DNA of 64,000 bases from Streptomyces flaveolus (GTDB lineage Bacteria > Actinomycetota > Actinomycetes > Streptomycetales > Streptomycetaceae), in NCBI RefSeq assembly GCF_014648815.1, contig NZ_BMRV01000004.1, forward strand, positions 186,001-250,000, read 5' to 3'. Position 1 is the first letter of the stretch. The number at the start of each line of letters is the position of its first letter. The notes beneath the pieces were generated by a model. That model was given only the letters and a program-made list of their open reading frames with translations. It ran no database searches and was not told the DNA's origin. Of the stretch, positions 55,921-63,565 are shown piece by piece. The translations under genes and the position numbers were made by a program.

Positions 55921-55932
55921 TCGTTGCAACGA
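55921..55932. promoter_or_regulatory. Palindromic operator candidate 2
   Basis: TCGTTGCAACGA is a perfect 12-bp palindrome midway between the divergent genes. Related GCAACG at 55947-55952 and CGTTGCAATG at 55966-55975 lie on the regulator side. Confidence 0.6.
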
Positions 55933-56029
55933 CTGTGACATCTAACGCAACGACCCGCTCGCGTCCGTTGCAATGGGTTGGGATTGAACGCTATCTTGCA
56001 GACCACCACGGACCACGAAGGAGACCGCG

Positions 56030-56764
56030 ATGCCGGGAGGCCGACTCACCCAGCAGGAACGCCAGCAGATCGCGCTGGGGCTGGCCGACGGACTCGCCTA
56101 CGCGGAGATCGCCCGGCGCCTTCAGCGCCCGACCTCGACGGTCACGCGCGAGGTGATGCGCAACGGCGGCCCCACCGCCTACCGCGCCGACCTCGCCCAC
56201 CGCGCCACCGAACACCGCGCCCACCGCCGCAGGAAGGCCGCCTCCCGGAAACCCGGCACGCCCCCGCAGGCCCACGGACGCGACGCCGGAGCCGTACGCG
56301 AGTACGAGGAGTTGTTCACCACGGTCTTCATGCAATCGGGCCTGCCCAGGATGACGGCCCGGGTGCTGGCCGGCCTCTACACCACCGACGCCGGCAGCCT
56401 CACCGCCTCCGAACTCGCCGAGAACCTCCGGATCAGCCCGGCGTCCGTCTCCAAGGCGGTCGCGTTCCTCGAGAGCCAGGGCCTCATCCGCCGGGAACGC
56501 GACGAACGCCGCCGCGAGCGCTACGTGGTCGACGACGACGTCATGTACCAGTCCACGATGGCCAGCGCCCGCTCCATCGCTCACCTCGGCGAGGTCGCCC
56601 GGCAGGGCATCGGCGTCCTCGGACCCGACACTCCGGCCGCCGCCCGCCTGGAGAACATCGCCCGCTTCGTCGACTTCGTCTCCGAGAGCATCGCCCGCGC
56701 CGCGGACCAGGCCCGCGAGATCCTCCACACGAAATCCGGAACGGCCTCGGACAGCACTATCTGA
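56030..56764 (+). CDS. Fusion regulator: IS30-type HTH plus MarR/GbsR-like domain
   Basis: This 244-residue protein carries in residues 5-60 the HTH_38 motif of IS30 transposases (LTQQERQQIALGLADGLAYAEIARRL, then STVTREVMRNGG). Residues 85-240 form a MarR/GbsR-type winged helix: LTASELAENLRISPASVSKAVAFLESQGLIRRERDERRRERY, with flanking dimer helices. Two DNA-binding modules in one small protein are unusual. It faces the DUF4097 gene across an operator array and probably represses both. Confidence 0.82.
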   Translation: MPGGRLTQQERQQIALGLADGLAYAEIARRLQRPTSTVTREVMRNGGPTAYRADLAHRATEHRAHRRRKAASRKPGTPPQAHGRDAGAVREYEELFTTVFMQSGLPRMTARVLAGLYTTDAGSLTASELAENLRISPASVSKAVAFLESQGLIRRERDERRRERYVVDDDVMYQSTMASARSIAHLGEVARQGIGVLGPDTPAAARLENIARFVDFVSESIARAADQAREILHTKSGTASDSTI

Positions 56765-57187
56765 ACCGCCTTCAGGTCCGGCGTCCCGGGACAACCGGTC
56801 ATCCCTTCGGTGCCGGTGACCCACCGTCACGCCGCCTTTGCGGGGCGAGGAGTAGGCTGAGGGGACCGAGGCCATTCGAGCACGCCGGTGGCGGACCGGC
56901 TCCGGCCCGGGTGACCGACGGCGGCTCATCGCCCAGAGTGGGGCCCCGCGTCCGCTTCCTACATCCGCTCTCCGGGTTGCCTGCCGCAGTCGTACCGGCA
57001 GTCTCGCGGGCCCCGAAGGCCCGGTCGCTCTCCCCTCACCCTGAGGTTCCGGCACAGCCCGAGAGACACAGCGACCAGCGGCCACCGACGTACGACGGCC
57101 GGGCACGGCGTCCCGCCCGCCCGGCGGGCCGAGAACGCCGATGGCCGTGATCGCCTCGCACCTACCTCATCAGAGAGAACTCAAGTG
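56765..57187. other. 423-bp intergenic region
   Basis: No gene or hairpin of note is recognised. The first 60 bases are the regulator's 3' flank. A promoter for the DUF5994/desaturase genes must lie here, but no standard box is convincing. Confidence 0.5.
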
Positions 57188-57604
57188 ATGACCACCGCCC
57201 CGGCCCCACCGGCCGTCCTCCCCCCAATTCGCCTGCGCCTGTCACCCCGCGGCGGACTGCCGCGCCGGATCGACGGAGTGTGGTGGCCGCACTCACGCGA
57301 CCTTCTGGCGCAGCTCCCGCAGCTGCTCGCCGCGCTGCCGACCGCGTGGGGCGACATCGCCGCCGTCACCGTGAACGCCGCCGCCTGGTCAGCGGCACCA
57401 GGGCGGATGCTCGTCGCCAACCAGGTCGTCCGCCTGCACAAGGCAGCCGCACCGCACACCCCGGACACCATCGTTCTGCTCTCCCCCGGCCACGGCCGCC
57501 GGGACCTGCTGGTCGTGCCGCCGGACACGTCGGAGGAAGCCGGCACCCCTCTCATGGCCACGGCGCTGGACGGCCCCGCGCCGGATACCGAAGGAGGAGT
57601 CTGA
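57188..57604 (+). CDS. DUF5994 family protein (copy 1)
   Basis: This 138-residue protein begins at ATG 57188 (GTG one codon earlier possible). DUF5994 hallmarks are RIDGVWWPHSRDLLAQLPQLL near residue 28, AWGDIAAVTVNAAAW near 52, an hydrophobic middle and RRDLLVVPP near 105. Members are found in many copies in Streptomyces and are unstudied. The desaturase gene follows 179 bp downstream on the same strand. A second copy lies at 59380 and a dead one at 62041. Confidence 0.85.
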   Translation: MTTAPAPPAVLPPIRLRLSPRGGLPRRIDGVWWPHSRDLLAQLPQLLAALPTAWGDIAAVTVNAAAWSAAPGRMLVANQVVRLHKAAAPHTPDTIVLLSPGHGRRDLLVVPPDTSEEAGTPLMATALDGPAPDTEGGV

Positions 57605-57783
57605 GGACCGTATCCGACGCGGGCGACGGACCCACAGGCCCGAGTGGGACCCACCGGGCGGGGCACCCGTGCACTTCGGGAGCTTGTGCCGTAGCGGGCA
57701 CGTCCGTGTACGTGCCCGGCCCCCACACCTCCCCCACAGGGCGTCCCGTGCCATCCGCCCACCTCGGAGAGAGCTTGGCCACC

Positions 57784-58824
57784 ATGACCACTGTCACGGT
57801 CCCCGCCCCGCGTTCCGACCACCCCGGCAGCGACTTCGCCCGGTTGTCGAAGAAGATCGCGGATGCCGGACTGCTGGGGCGCCGCCCCGGCTACTACACG
57901 CTGCGGCTCACCGCGGTGACCGCGCTCTACGCCACCGGATGGGCCGCGTTCGTCGTCGTCGGCCCCTCGTGGTGGACACTGGCGGTCGCCGCCTTCATGG
58001 CTGTCCTCTACGGGCAAGTGGCCCTGGTCGCCCATGACATGGCCCACCGACAGGTGTTCCGCCGCCGTCGCGCCAGCGAGGTGTCCGGGCGGATCGCCGC
58101 GACCTGGATCGGGATGGGTTACGGCTGGTGGCAGGACAAGCACACCCGTCACCACGCCAACCCCAACACCGAGGACCTCGACCCCGACATCGACCCCGAC
58201 GTGCTCGTCTGGTCCCAGGACCAGGCCCGCGCCGCCAGGGGGCTGCCGCGCCTGCTCGGACGCCGGCAGGCGTTCCTGTTCTTCCCGCTGCTCACGCTGG
58301 AGGGCTTCAACCTGCACGTGTCGAGCGGCAGGGCGATCGCCAACCGCTCACTCAAGCACCGGACACTCGACGGCACCCTGCTGTTCGCGCACTGCGCGGT
58401 GTACCTGACCGCACTGTTCTGGGTACTGCCTCCCGGTATGGCGTTCGCCTTCCTCGCCGTCCACCAGTGCCTGTTCGGTGTCTATCTCGGTTCCGTCTTC
58501 GCGCCCAACCACAAAGGCATGCCGATCCTGTCGCCCGACAACCGCCCCGACTTTCTCCGCCGCCAGGTGCTCACCTCGCGCAACGTGGACGGCGGCCGCT
58601 TCACGGACCTGGTGCTGGGCGGACTGAACCACCAGATCGAGCACCACCTGTTCCCGAGCATGCCGAGCCCCAATCTGCGCAAGGCCCGCACCATCGTCCG
58701 GAAGTACTGCCGGGAACTGGGCGTGGACTACACGGAGACGGGGCTGATCACCTCGTACCGGCTGGTGCTCGCCAGTCTCCACCACGCCGGCGCCCCGCTG
58801 CGAAAGGCCCCCGTCCGGTCCTGA
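57784..58824 (+). CDS. Membrane fatty acid desaturase
   Basis: This 346-residue protein starts at ATG 57784. Three histidine boxes of the di-iron desaturase/hydroxylase superfamily are clear: HDMAHR (about residue 81), HTRHH (about 120) and QIEHHLFP (about 284). About four to five membrane helices lie around them, in the order of acyl-CoA or acyl-lipid desaturases. It introduces a double bond into membrane fatty acyl chains, requiring ferredoxin or a reductase from elsewhere. The longer open frame upstream of 57784 reads the preceding gene in another phase. Confidence 0.93.
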   Translation: MTTVTVPAPRSDHPGSDFARLSKKIADAGLLGRRPGYYTLRLTAVTALYATGWAAFVVVGPSWWTLAVAAFMAVLYGQVALVAHDMAHRQVFRRRRASEVSGRIAATWIGMGYGWWQDKHTRHHANPNTEDLDPDIDPDVLVWSQDQARAARGLPRLLGRRQAFLFFPLLTLEGFNLHVSSGRAIANRSLKHRTLDGTLLFAHCAVYLTALFWVLPPGMAFAFLAVHQCLFGVYLGSVFAPNHKGMPILSPDNRPDFLRRQVLTSRNVDGGRFTDLVLGGLNHQIEHHLFPSMPSPNLRKARTIVRKYCRELGVDYTETGLITSYRLVLASLHHAGAPLRKAPVRS

Positions 58825-58838
58825 CGGCCGAGTGCCGG

Positions 58839-59078
58839 TCAGGGAAGGCCGGAGCCGATGAGGTCGACGGCCCGGACCAGGGAACGCGCCGGACGGCGCA
58901 GGCTCAGGACGGCTCCGGTTCGCGCGGTGGCCTCCGAGGCCGCGGGGAAGACGTTCAGCCCACTGACGTCACGGAGGAAGCGGACCGCCGTGAGGTCGAC
59001 CTCGACGGTGGGGCTGAGGTGATCACAGCATGGGATCCGCAGTGCTGGTGCTGGACGCGGTTGCTCCGTCGAAGACAC
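58839..59078 (-). pseudogene. STAS-domain (anti-anti-sigma) fragment
   Basis: The C-terminal half of a STAS domain is readable: TVEVDLTAVRFLRDVSGLNVFP, AASEATARTGAVLSLRRPARSLVRAVDLIG. This is the strand, phospho-serine turn (the SGL motif) and terminal helix of SpoIIAA/RsbV-like antagonists. The N-terminal strand and helix are missing and replaced by unrelated residues, so it cannot be a complete domain. It abuts the desaturase gene tail-to-tail. Confidence 0.6.
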
Positions 59079-59102
59079 TCCGCAGGACGAGCGGGGCGGG
59101 GG

Positions 59103-59375
59103 TCACGCCGGCTTCTTGTGGGTACGGCGTCGAGGGCGCAGCCGCACCGGTCCGCCGTCACGGTGCTCCGGACGCTCGACGGCACCGCTCGCGGCGGCCC
59201 GGCGGCGTGACTCCGTCTGCCGGGCAGGGAATTCCTGATCCGGCGCGACCACGCCGTCGCGACGGTAGTGGAAGGCAGTGATCCGGCCGCCGTGCAGCGA
59301 GTTGAGCCGGTGAATGAGGAACGCACCCGCCGCGACCACCGCCAGCAGCGCGATCACCGTCACGAGAATCTCCAT
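59103..59375 (-). CDS. Small membrane protein, 90 aa
   Basis: This protein begins MEILVTVIALLAVVAAGAFLIHRL: one membrane helix (residues 2-22). A basic C-terminal tail rich in R and P follows (EFPARQTESRRRAAASG, VRLRPRRRTHKKPA). No domain recognised. It starts 5 bp after the stop of DUF5994 copy 2 on the same strand, so the two form an operon. Confidence 0.6.
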   Translation of the reverse strand: MEILVTVIALLAVVAAGAFLIHRLNSLHGGRITAFHYRRDGVVAPDQEFPARQTESRRRAAASGAVERPEHRDGGPVRLRPRRRTHKKPA

Positions 59376-59379
59376 GACC

Positions 59380-59973
59380 TCACGTCCTCTCCGGCCGGTC
59401 CGTCGGCGCCGCGCCGGCCGCCGAGCGACCCTGCGGAGGGATGACGGCAGTCCCGGCCTCGTGTCCCCCTTCGGACTCCCAGACCGCCACGCCGTCCCGG
59501 TCGGCCCCGGCACTCGCCGCCAGCTGCGCGGCATCAGCCATCAGGCGGCTCGCGGTCTGCGCGCGGCGGGGGTCGCCCGCGGCCGCCATCAGCCAGGCGG
59601 CCGCGGCAGGAGGCGTCCGCGGGGGAACCACCAGCAGGTTCCAGCGGCCCACGTGGTAGGAGAGCAGCAACAGCTCGTGCGGGTCCTGCTCGAAGCGGAA
59701 CCAGCCCACCTTCACCACATGCCCGGTGACGGACACCTTGCGCGGGACGACCGGCCACAGCGCCGGATTCACCGTGACCCGGGTGATCCGTCCCCACAGC
59801 GGATCGAGAACCGACGCCAGGGCGGGCAGTTCGGCGGTGAGGTCGCGCGAGCGTGGCCACCAAGCGCCGTCCAGCAGGCGCGGCGCGGAGCCGACGGGAG
59901 CGAGCGACAGACGTACGGGAGGCGCGGAACATCGGCCTTCGCTTGTCGACGGGCGGGAGATGGTCGCAGTCAT
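59380..59973 (-). CDS. DUF5994 family protein (copy 2)
   Basis: This 197-residue protein starts at ATG 59973 (MTATISRPSTSEGR). The core aligns with copy 1: LLDGAWWPRSRDLTAELPALASVLDPLWGRITRVTVNPALW, VKVGWFRFEQDPHELLLLSYHVGRWNLLVVPPRTPP. It adds a 50-residue C-terminal tail (SAGADRDGVAVWESEGGHEAG). A small membrane protein gene follows. The function is unknown. Confidence 0.85.
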   Translation of the reverse strand: MTATISRPSTSEGRCSAPPVRLSLAPVGSAPRLLDGAWWPRSRDLTAELPALASVLDPLWGRITRVTVNPALWPVVPRKVSVTGHVVKVGWFRFEQDPHELLLLSYHVGRWNLLVVPPRTPPAAAAWLMAAAGDPRRAQTASRLMADAAQLAASAGADRDGVAVWESEGGHEAGTAVIPPQGRSAAGAAPTDRPERT

Positions 59974-60307
59974 GACGCGCGCCCTGCCCCCGGACCGGCC
60001 GGAGCCGGCCCGGCGTATTCGATCGCCGATAACGACACAGGCGCGAATGCCCGTGCTCGAAATGTCCTCGGTCTCTTGAGCGTACTCCTCACGGCGCCCG
60101 AGCGGGCCGTACGTACGACCGCCCCTGTCTTGAGCGGCGTGCCCTCTGGGGAGATGCGAGCCCCGGAAAGTGGGAGGAGGGTGGAGTGAGGGGTTGCCGG
60201 CCGCCGAGCCGGGGCGCGGGGGCGGCAGGGACGCGTCGGGGGCTGGGGCGGCGAAGCCGCGTGCGACCCGAGCAGCCTGATTCCGCTGACTGGACTTGAG
60301 GCCATTC
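59974..60307. other. 334-bp divergent intergenic region
   Basis: It lies between the divergent DUF5994 copy 2 and the acidic-repeat gene and must hold both promoters. No clear promoter, palindrome or small gene is recognised. Confidence 0.5.
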
Positions 60308-61045
60308 ATGGAAACCGAAACGAAAGCCACCCTGGCCGCAGCCCTCGCGGCCGGCTACGTGCTGGGCCGCACCAAAAAGGGCAAACTCGCGATCGGGGCC
60401 GCCTCCGTACTCGCCGGCCAGGGACTACTGAGTCCCAGAGAGTTGATCATCCGCGGATTGCGCAAGGCGTCCGAGAGCCCTCAGGCCGCACAGCTGCTGA
60501 CTCAGCTCCGTGGGGAGCTGGTGGATTCTGCCCGTTCCGCGCTGTCCGCGACCGCCGACCGCCGCCTGGGAGCGCTGGCCGACTCGCTTGAGCAGCGCAC
60601 CAGCTCTCTGGTGAAGAAGCCCGGCGACGAGGACGAGGAGCCGTCCGAGGACTCGGAACCGGACGACCAGGAACCGGACGACCAGGAACCGGACGACCAG
60701 GAACCGGACGACCAGGAACCGGACGACCAGGAACCGGACGACCAGGAACCGGACGACCAGGAACCGGACGACCAGGAACCGGACGACCAGGAACCGGACG
60801 ACCAGGAACCGGACGACCAGGAACCGGACGACCAGGAACCGGACGACCAGGAACCGGACGACCAGGAACCGGACGACCAGGAACCGGACGACCAGGAACC
60901 GGACGACCAGGAACCGGACGACGAGGAACCGGACGACGAGGAAGAAGAGGCACCGCCCCCTCGGCGCCGGGCGAAGAAGGCCCCGGCCTCCCGGCCAGCA
61001 GGAAAGAAGGCTGCCGCCGGCGAGGCATCGCCCCAGCAGCCGTAG
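60308..61045 (+). CDS. Acidic repeat protein with EPDDQ minisatellite
   Basis: This 245-residue protein starts at ATG 60308 (METETKATLAAALAAGYVLG). Residues 8-40 have a glycine-zipper-like hydrophobic stretch (GYVLGRTKKGKLAIGAAS), then a helical region and KKPGDEDEEPSEDSE. Seventeen EPDDQ repeats followed by EPDDE units make about 100 residues of extreme acidity, and a basic tail (RRRAKKAPASRPAGKKAAAG) ends it. The gene is 9 bp upstream of the SRPBCC gene, with TAGGAGGT between. Proteins of this composition, sometimes misnamed DNA primase, occur beside SRPBCC proteins at actinobacterial gas-vesicle loci, as I recall. Confidence 0.78.
   Translation: METETKATLAAALAAGYVLGRTKKGKLAIGAASVLAGQGLLSPRELIIRGLRKASESPQAAQLLTQLRGELVDSARSALSATADRRLGALADSLEQRTSSLVKKPGDEDEEPSEDSEPDDQEPDDQEPDDQEPDDQEPDDQEPDDQEPDDQEPDDQEPDDQEPDDQEPDDQEPDDQEPDDQEPDDQEPDDQEPDDQEPDDQEPDDEEPDDEEEEAPPPRRRAKKAPASRPAGKKAAAGEASPQQP
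60658..60926 (+). repeat. Minisatellite of 15-bp units, 17 copies plus two variants
   Basis: The unit GGACGACCAGGAACC repeats without change from 60661 to 60915; the last two units have CAG changed to GAG. Perfect identity at silent positions shows recent expansion or ongoing homogenisation by slippage. Confidence 0.95.
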
Positions 61046-61054
61046 GAGGTAGCC

Positions 61055-62029
61055 ATGGCCAAGACGGAGGAGGAGACCACTCCAGCCGGCACCTCCGGCA
61101 TGGACCGGCTCAAGGAGCAGCTGGCCGCGTTCGCCACAGCGCAGGGCCAGCGACTGGCGGACAAGGCCGGAGGCAAGATCAGCGACGTCGCGCAGGGCCT
61201 GGGCGACGTCGGCGAGGGCAACAGCACCTTGCTCGACGTCGGCAAGCGCGTCCTGGGTGAGGGGCAGTCGCCGGTCAAGGCCTTCCTCGGCGAGAAGGCG
61301 GGAAATGTGAAGGACAAGGTGGCCGGCGCCGTCAAGGGCGCCTTCGGCGGCGGTGGCAAACCGGGGAGTGTGAAGGTGACGAACATCGTCGAGGTCATCG
61401 ACGTCGGCAAGCCACTGCGCACCGTTTACGACCGCTGGACCCAGCTCGAGGAGTTCAGCTCCTTCACCAAGGGCGTCCAGAGCGTCTCTCAGTCGGATGA
61501 GGTCGAAAGTGACTGGAAGGCCAAGATCGCTTTCTCCAACCGCAGTTGGAAGGCCACCGTCCGGGAGCAGATTCCCGACGAGCGCATCGTCTGGAATTCC
61601 GAAGGGGGCAAGGGCACCACGCGCGGCGCCGTCAGCTTCCACGAGCTGACCCCGGACCTCACGCGCGTCGTCGCCGTGGTCGAGTACTACCCGTCCGGCT
61701 TCTTCGAGAAGACCGCCAACATCTGGCGGGCACAGGGACGTCGCCTACGCCTCGACCTCAAGCACTTCCTGCGGCACGTCACCCTCTCCGACGACGAAGA
61801 CCTCGAGGGCTGGCGCGGCGAGATCCGCGACGGTGAAGTGGTCCGTTCGCACGAGGAAGGTCTTGAGGACGACGACCAGGACGACGGGGACCAGGACGAC
61901 GAGCCCGAAGAGGACGACGACCAGGACGAACGGGACAGCCGGTACGAGGACGAGGACGAGGACGAAGAGGATCAGGACGAATACGAGGAGGAGGACGAGC
62001 ACGAGGAGGGGGATGAAGAGGGTCGGTAG
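61055..62029 (+). CDS. SRPBCC (polyketide cyclase-like) protein with acidic tail
   Basis: This 324-residue protein has an excellent ribosome site, TAGGAGGTAGCC. The N-terminus is helical (MDRLKEQLAAFATAQGQRLADKAGG...). The middle (about 110-260) is a START/SRPBCC lipid- or ligand-binding domain: VTNIVEVIDVGKPLRTVYDRWTQLEEFSSFTKGVQSV, WKAKIAFSNRSWKATVREQIPDERIVWNSEGG and HELTPDLTRVVAVVEYYPSGFFEK. The C-terminal 60 residues are almost only D, E and Q. It is in an operon with the acidic-repeat protein, whose tail shares the same bias, suggesting joint action. Confidence 0.85.
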   Translation: MAKTEEETTPAGTSGMDRLKEQLAAFATAQGQRLADKAGGKISDVAQGLGDVGEGNSTLLDVGKRVLGEGQSPVKAFLGEKAGNVKDKVAGAVKGAFGGGGKPGSVKVTNIVEVIDVGKPLRTVYDRWTQLEEFSSFTKGVQSVSQSDEVESDWKAKIAFSNRSWKATVREQIPDERIVWNSEGGKGTTRGAVSFHELTPDLTRVVAVVEYYPSGFFEKTANIWRAQGRRLRLDLKHFLRHVTLSDDEDLEGWRGEIRDGEVVRSHEEGLEDDDQDDGDQDDEPEEDDDQDERDSRYEDEDEDEEDQDEYEEEDEHEEGDEEGR

Positions 62030-62040
62030 GCGATGCTCAT

Positions 62041-62267
62041 GAACTCTGCGAGCCGGCCGACGTCCTCGATCCGCTGTGGGGACGGACCAACCACGGTGCC
62101 GCCAACCCCCGTCACCGGACAGCTGTCCGGTGCGGCACCGTCGTCGTCAACGACCACGAGGTGAGGGTCGACTGCTTCGCCCCGGACCACGGGACCTGCT
62201 CGTGGTACCACCACGGGCCGCCGCGCCGTCGGCGGCTCGGCTGACGGCCGCCGCAAGCGCCCCATGA
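62041..62267 (+). pseudogene. Frameshifted DUF5994 remnant (copy 3)
   Basis: The first frame reads LCEPADVLDPLWGRTNHGAANP and VVVNDHEVRVDCFAPDHG, matching the SVLDPLWGRITRVTVNP part of copy 2. After a phase change near 62190 the second frame gives RDLLVVPPRAAAPSAARLTAAASAP, matching RWNLLVVPPRTPPAAAAWLMAAAG. The N-terminal WWPRSRDL part is lost. The remnant follows the SRPBCC gene by 11 bp. Confidence 0.72.
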
Positions 62268-62271
62268 ACGT

Positions 62272-62293
62272 CTCAGGGGCCGAAGCCCCTGAG
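62272..62293. terminator. Hairpin terminator with CGAA loop
   Basis: CTCAGGGGC and GCCCCTGAG form a perfect 9-bp stem with a stable CGAA tetraloop. It ends the SRPBCC transcript and possibly the opposing small frame. Confidence 0.8.
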
Positions 62294-62315
62294 GGTCCGA
62301 ACCCGGCGGCCTCCC

Positions 62316-62555
62316 TCACGCCGACCGCTTCCGCGGCGTACGCAGAGTGACCGCGATCCCGGCCGCCGCCAGCAGGGTGCCGGCGACGGCGGTGGCGAGG
62401 GTGCCGGCGGTCCTTGCCTTCCTGCGCGCGTGACCGACGTCGTCGGCGTACGACCCCCATGCCGAATTCCCTGTCTCTGTGCGCCGGTTGCATGGTCGAC
62501 TGGGGCCGACATCGCCACCGCCGGCCTCATCGGAGCCCCTCTTGTCCTTCCGCAT
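62316..62555 (-). CDS. Possible small membrane protein
   Basis: An open frame of 79 residues from ATG 62555 contains GSYADDVGHARRKARTAG, one hydrophobic helix (TLATAVAGTLLAAAGIAVTL) and a basic end RTPRKRSA. The helix part looks protein-like, but the first 35 residues overlap the start region of the GNAT gene on the other strand and look poor. It could be a truncated relic. Confidence 0.3.
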   Translation of the reverse strand: MRKDKRGSDEAGGGDVGPSRPCNRRTETGNSAWGSYADDVGHARRKARTAGTLATAVAGTLLAAAGIAVTLRTPRKRSA

Positions 62556-63432
62556 CACTGCCCTCACCGACCCCGAGCGCACCGCGTCCGGCTATCGCCT
62601 CGCCTGGCTGGCCGGCGGGGACGGCGGGGATCCCCTCGGCTCCGCCTTCCTGCGGGTGTTCACCCGGGAGGGACAGGAGCACCTGGCCGAACTGCAGGTG
62701 AACGTGCACACGGCGGAGCGCCGCCGGGGGGTCGGGGCGCGGCTCGTCGAGGCGGCGGTGGCCGCAGCGCGGGAGGCCGGCCGGAGGGCGGTGGTGGCGC
62801 AGGCCGACGCGGGAACACCGGGCGACCACTTCCTCGCCGCACTCGGCTTCCGCAAGGTGCTGACCCTGACGTACGCCCGGCTCGCGCTGGACGCGTGGGA
62901 CAGCGGCAGGGCCCGCGAGATCGACGCGATCGTCCAGCGGCCGCACCCCGGCTACCGTCTCGTCTCCTGGCGCGGCACCGTCCCCGAGGAGCTGGCCGAG
63001 ACCTTCGCCGACTCGCGCCGCGCCATGGACGACATGCCCATGGACGACACCGACTACGGAGTCGTGGCCTGGGACGTCGAGCGGGTGCTGGCCGTCGCCA
63101 AGGCCGTCGCCGACCGCGGGGAGCTGCTCACCACGGTGGCGGCCGTCGACGAGTCGGACGGCTCGATCGTCGGTTTCTCCGAACTCGTCGTGCCGGGCGA
63201 CGGCAAGGGCGACGGGCTGCACTACGGCACCGGCGTTCTGCCCGGGCACCGCGGCCACGGCCTCGGCCGCTGGATGAAGGCCGAGTCGATCCGTCTCGCC
63301 CGCGCGGACCACCCCGGACTCGGCGGCCTGGTCACCGACACGGCGGACAGCAACACCCCCATGCGGGGCATCAACGACGCACTGGGGTACGTCCCCACGC
63401 ACCAGGCCCTGGAGTACCAGCTCGACCTGTGA
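62542..63432 (+). CDS. GNAT-family acetyltransferase, two tandem domains
   Basis: This 296-residue protein starts at TTG 62542 (LSFRITALTDPERTASGY) with GGAG seven bases before; the frame extends 63 bp upstream without support. The first GNAT domain (1-130) has the acetyl-CoA loop ERRRGVGARLVEAAV. The second (about 150-296) has PGHRGHGLGRWMKAESI and the NTPMRGINDALGY end. The double-GNAT layout is common in Streptomyces and includes mycothiol-synthase-like enzymes, but substrates here are unknown. Confidence 0.87.
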   Translation: MSFRITALTDPERTASGYRLAWLAGGDGGDPLGSAFLRVFTREGQEHLAELQVNVHTAERRRGVGARLVEAAVAAAREAGRRAVVAQADAGTPGDHFLAALGFRKVLTLTYARLALDAWDSGRAREIDAIVQRPHPGYRLVSWRGTVPEELAETFADSRRAMDDMPMDDTDYGVVAWDVERVLAVAKAVADRGELLTTVAAVDESDGSIVGFSELVVPGDGKGDGLHYGTGVLPGHRGHGLGRWMKAESIRLARADHPGLGGLVTDTADSNTPMRGINDALGYVPTHQALEYQLDL

Positions 63433-63565
63433 GGCCGGGTTGTCCCTGAACTCCCCCGGAATTGTCCGTGATCGGTAACGGACGCATCCCGGGGCCCACT
63501 TCCCTCGTCCTGCCAGGTGGACTCGAGATGACCGAGGCGGACAACGGCGGGGAAGCGGGGCGGAC

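Noticed and set aside
60658-60926. CRISPR array
   Set aside because: The repeat is a gap-free 15-bp tandem without spacers, inside a coding frame.
60425-61642. Minus-strand frame with repeated VVRFL units
   Set aside because: It is the antisense reading of the EPDDQ minisatellite; the sense strand has start, ribosome site and operon context.
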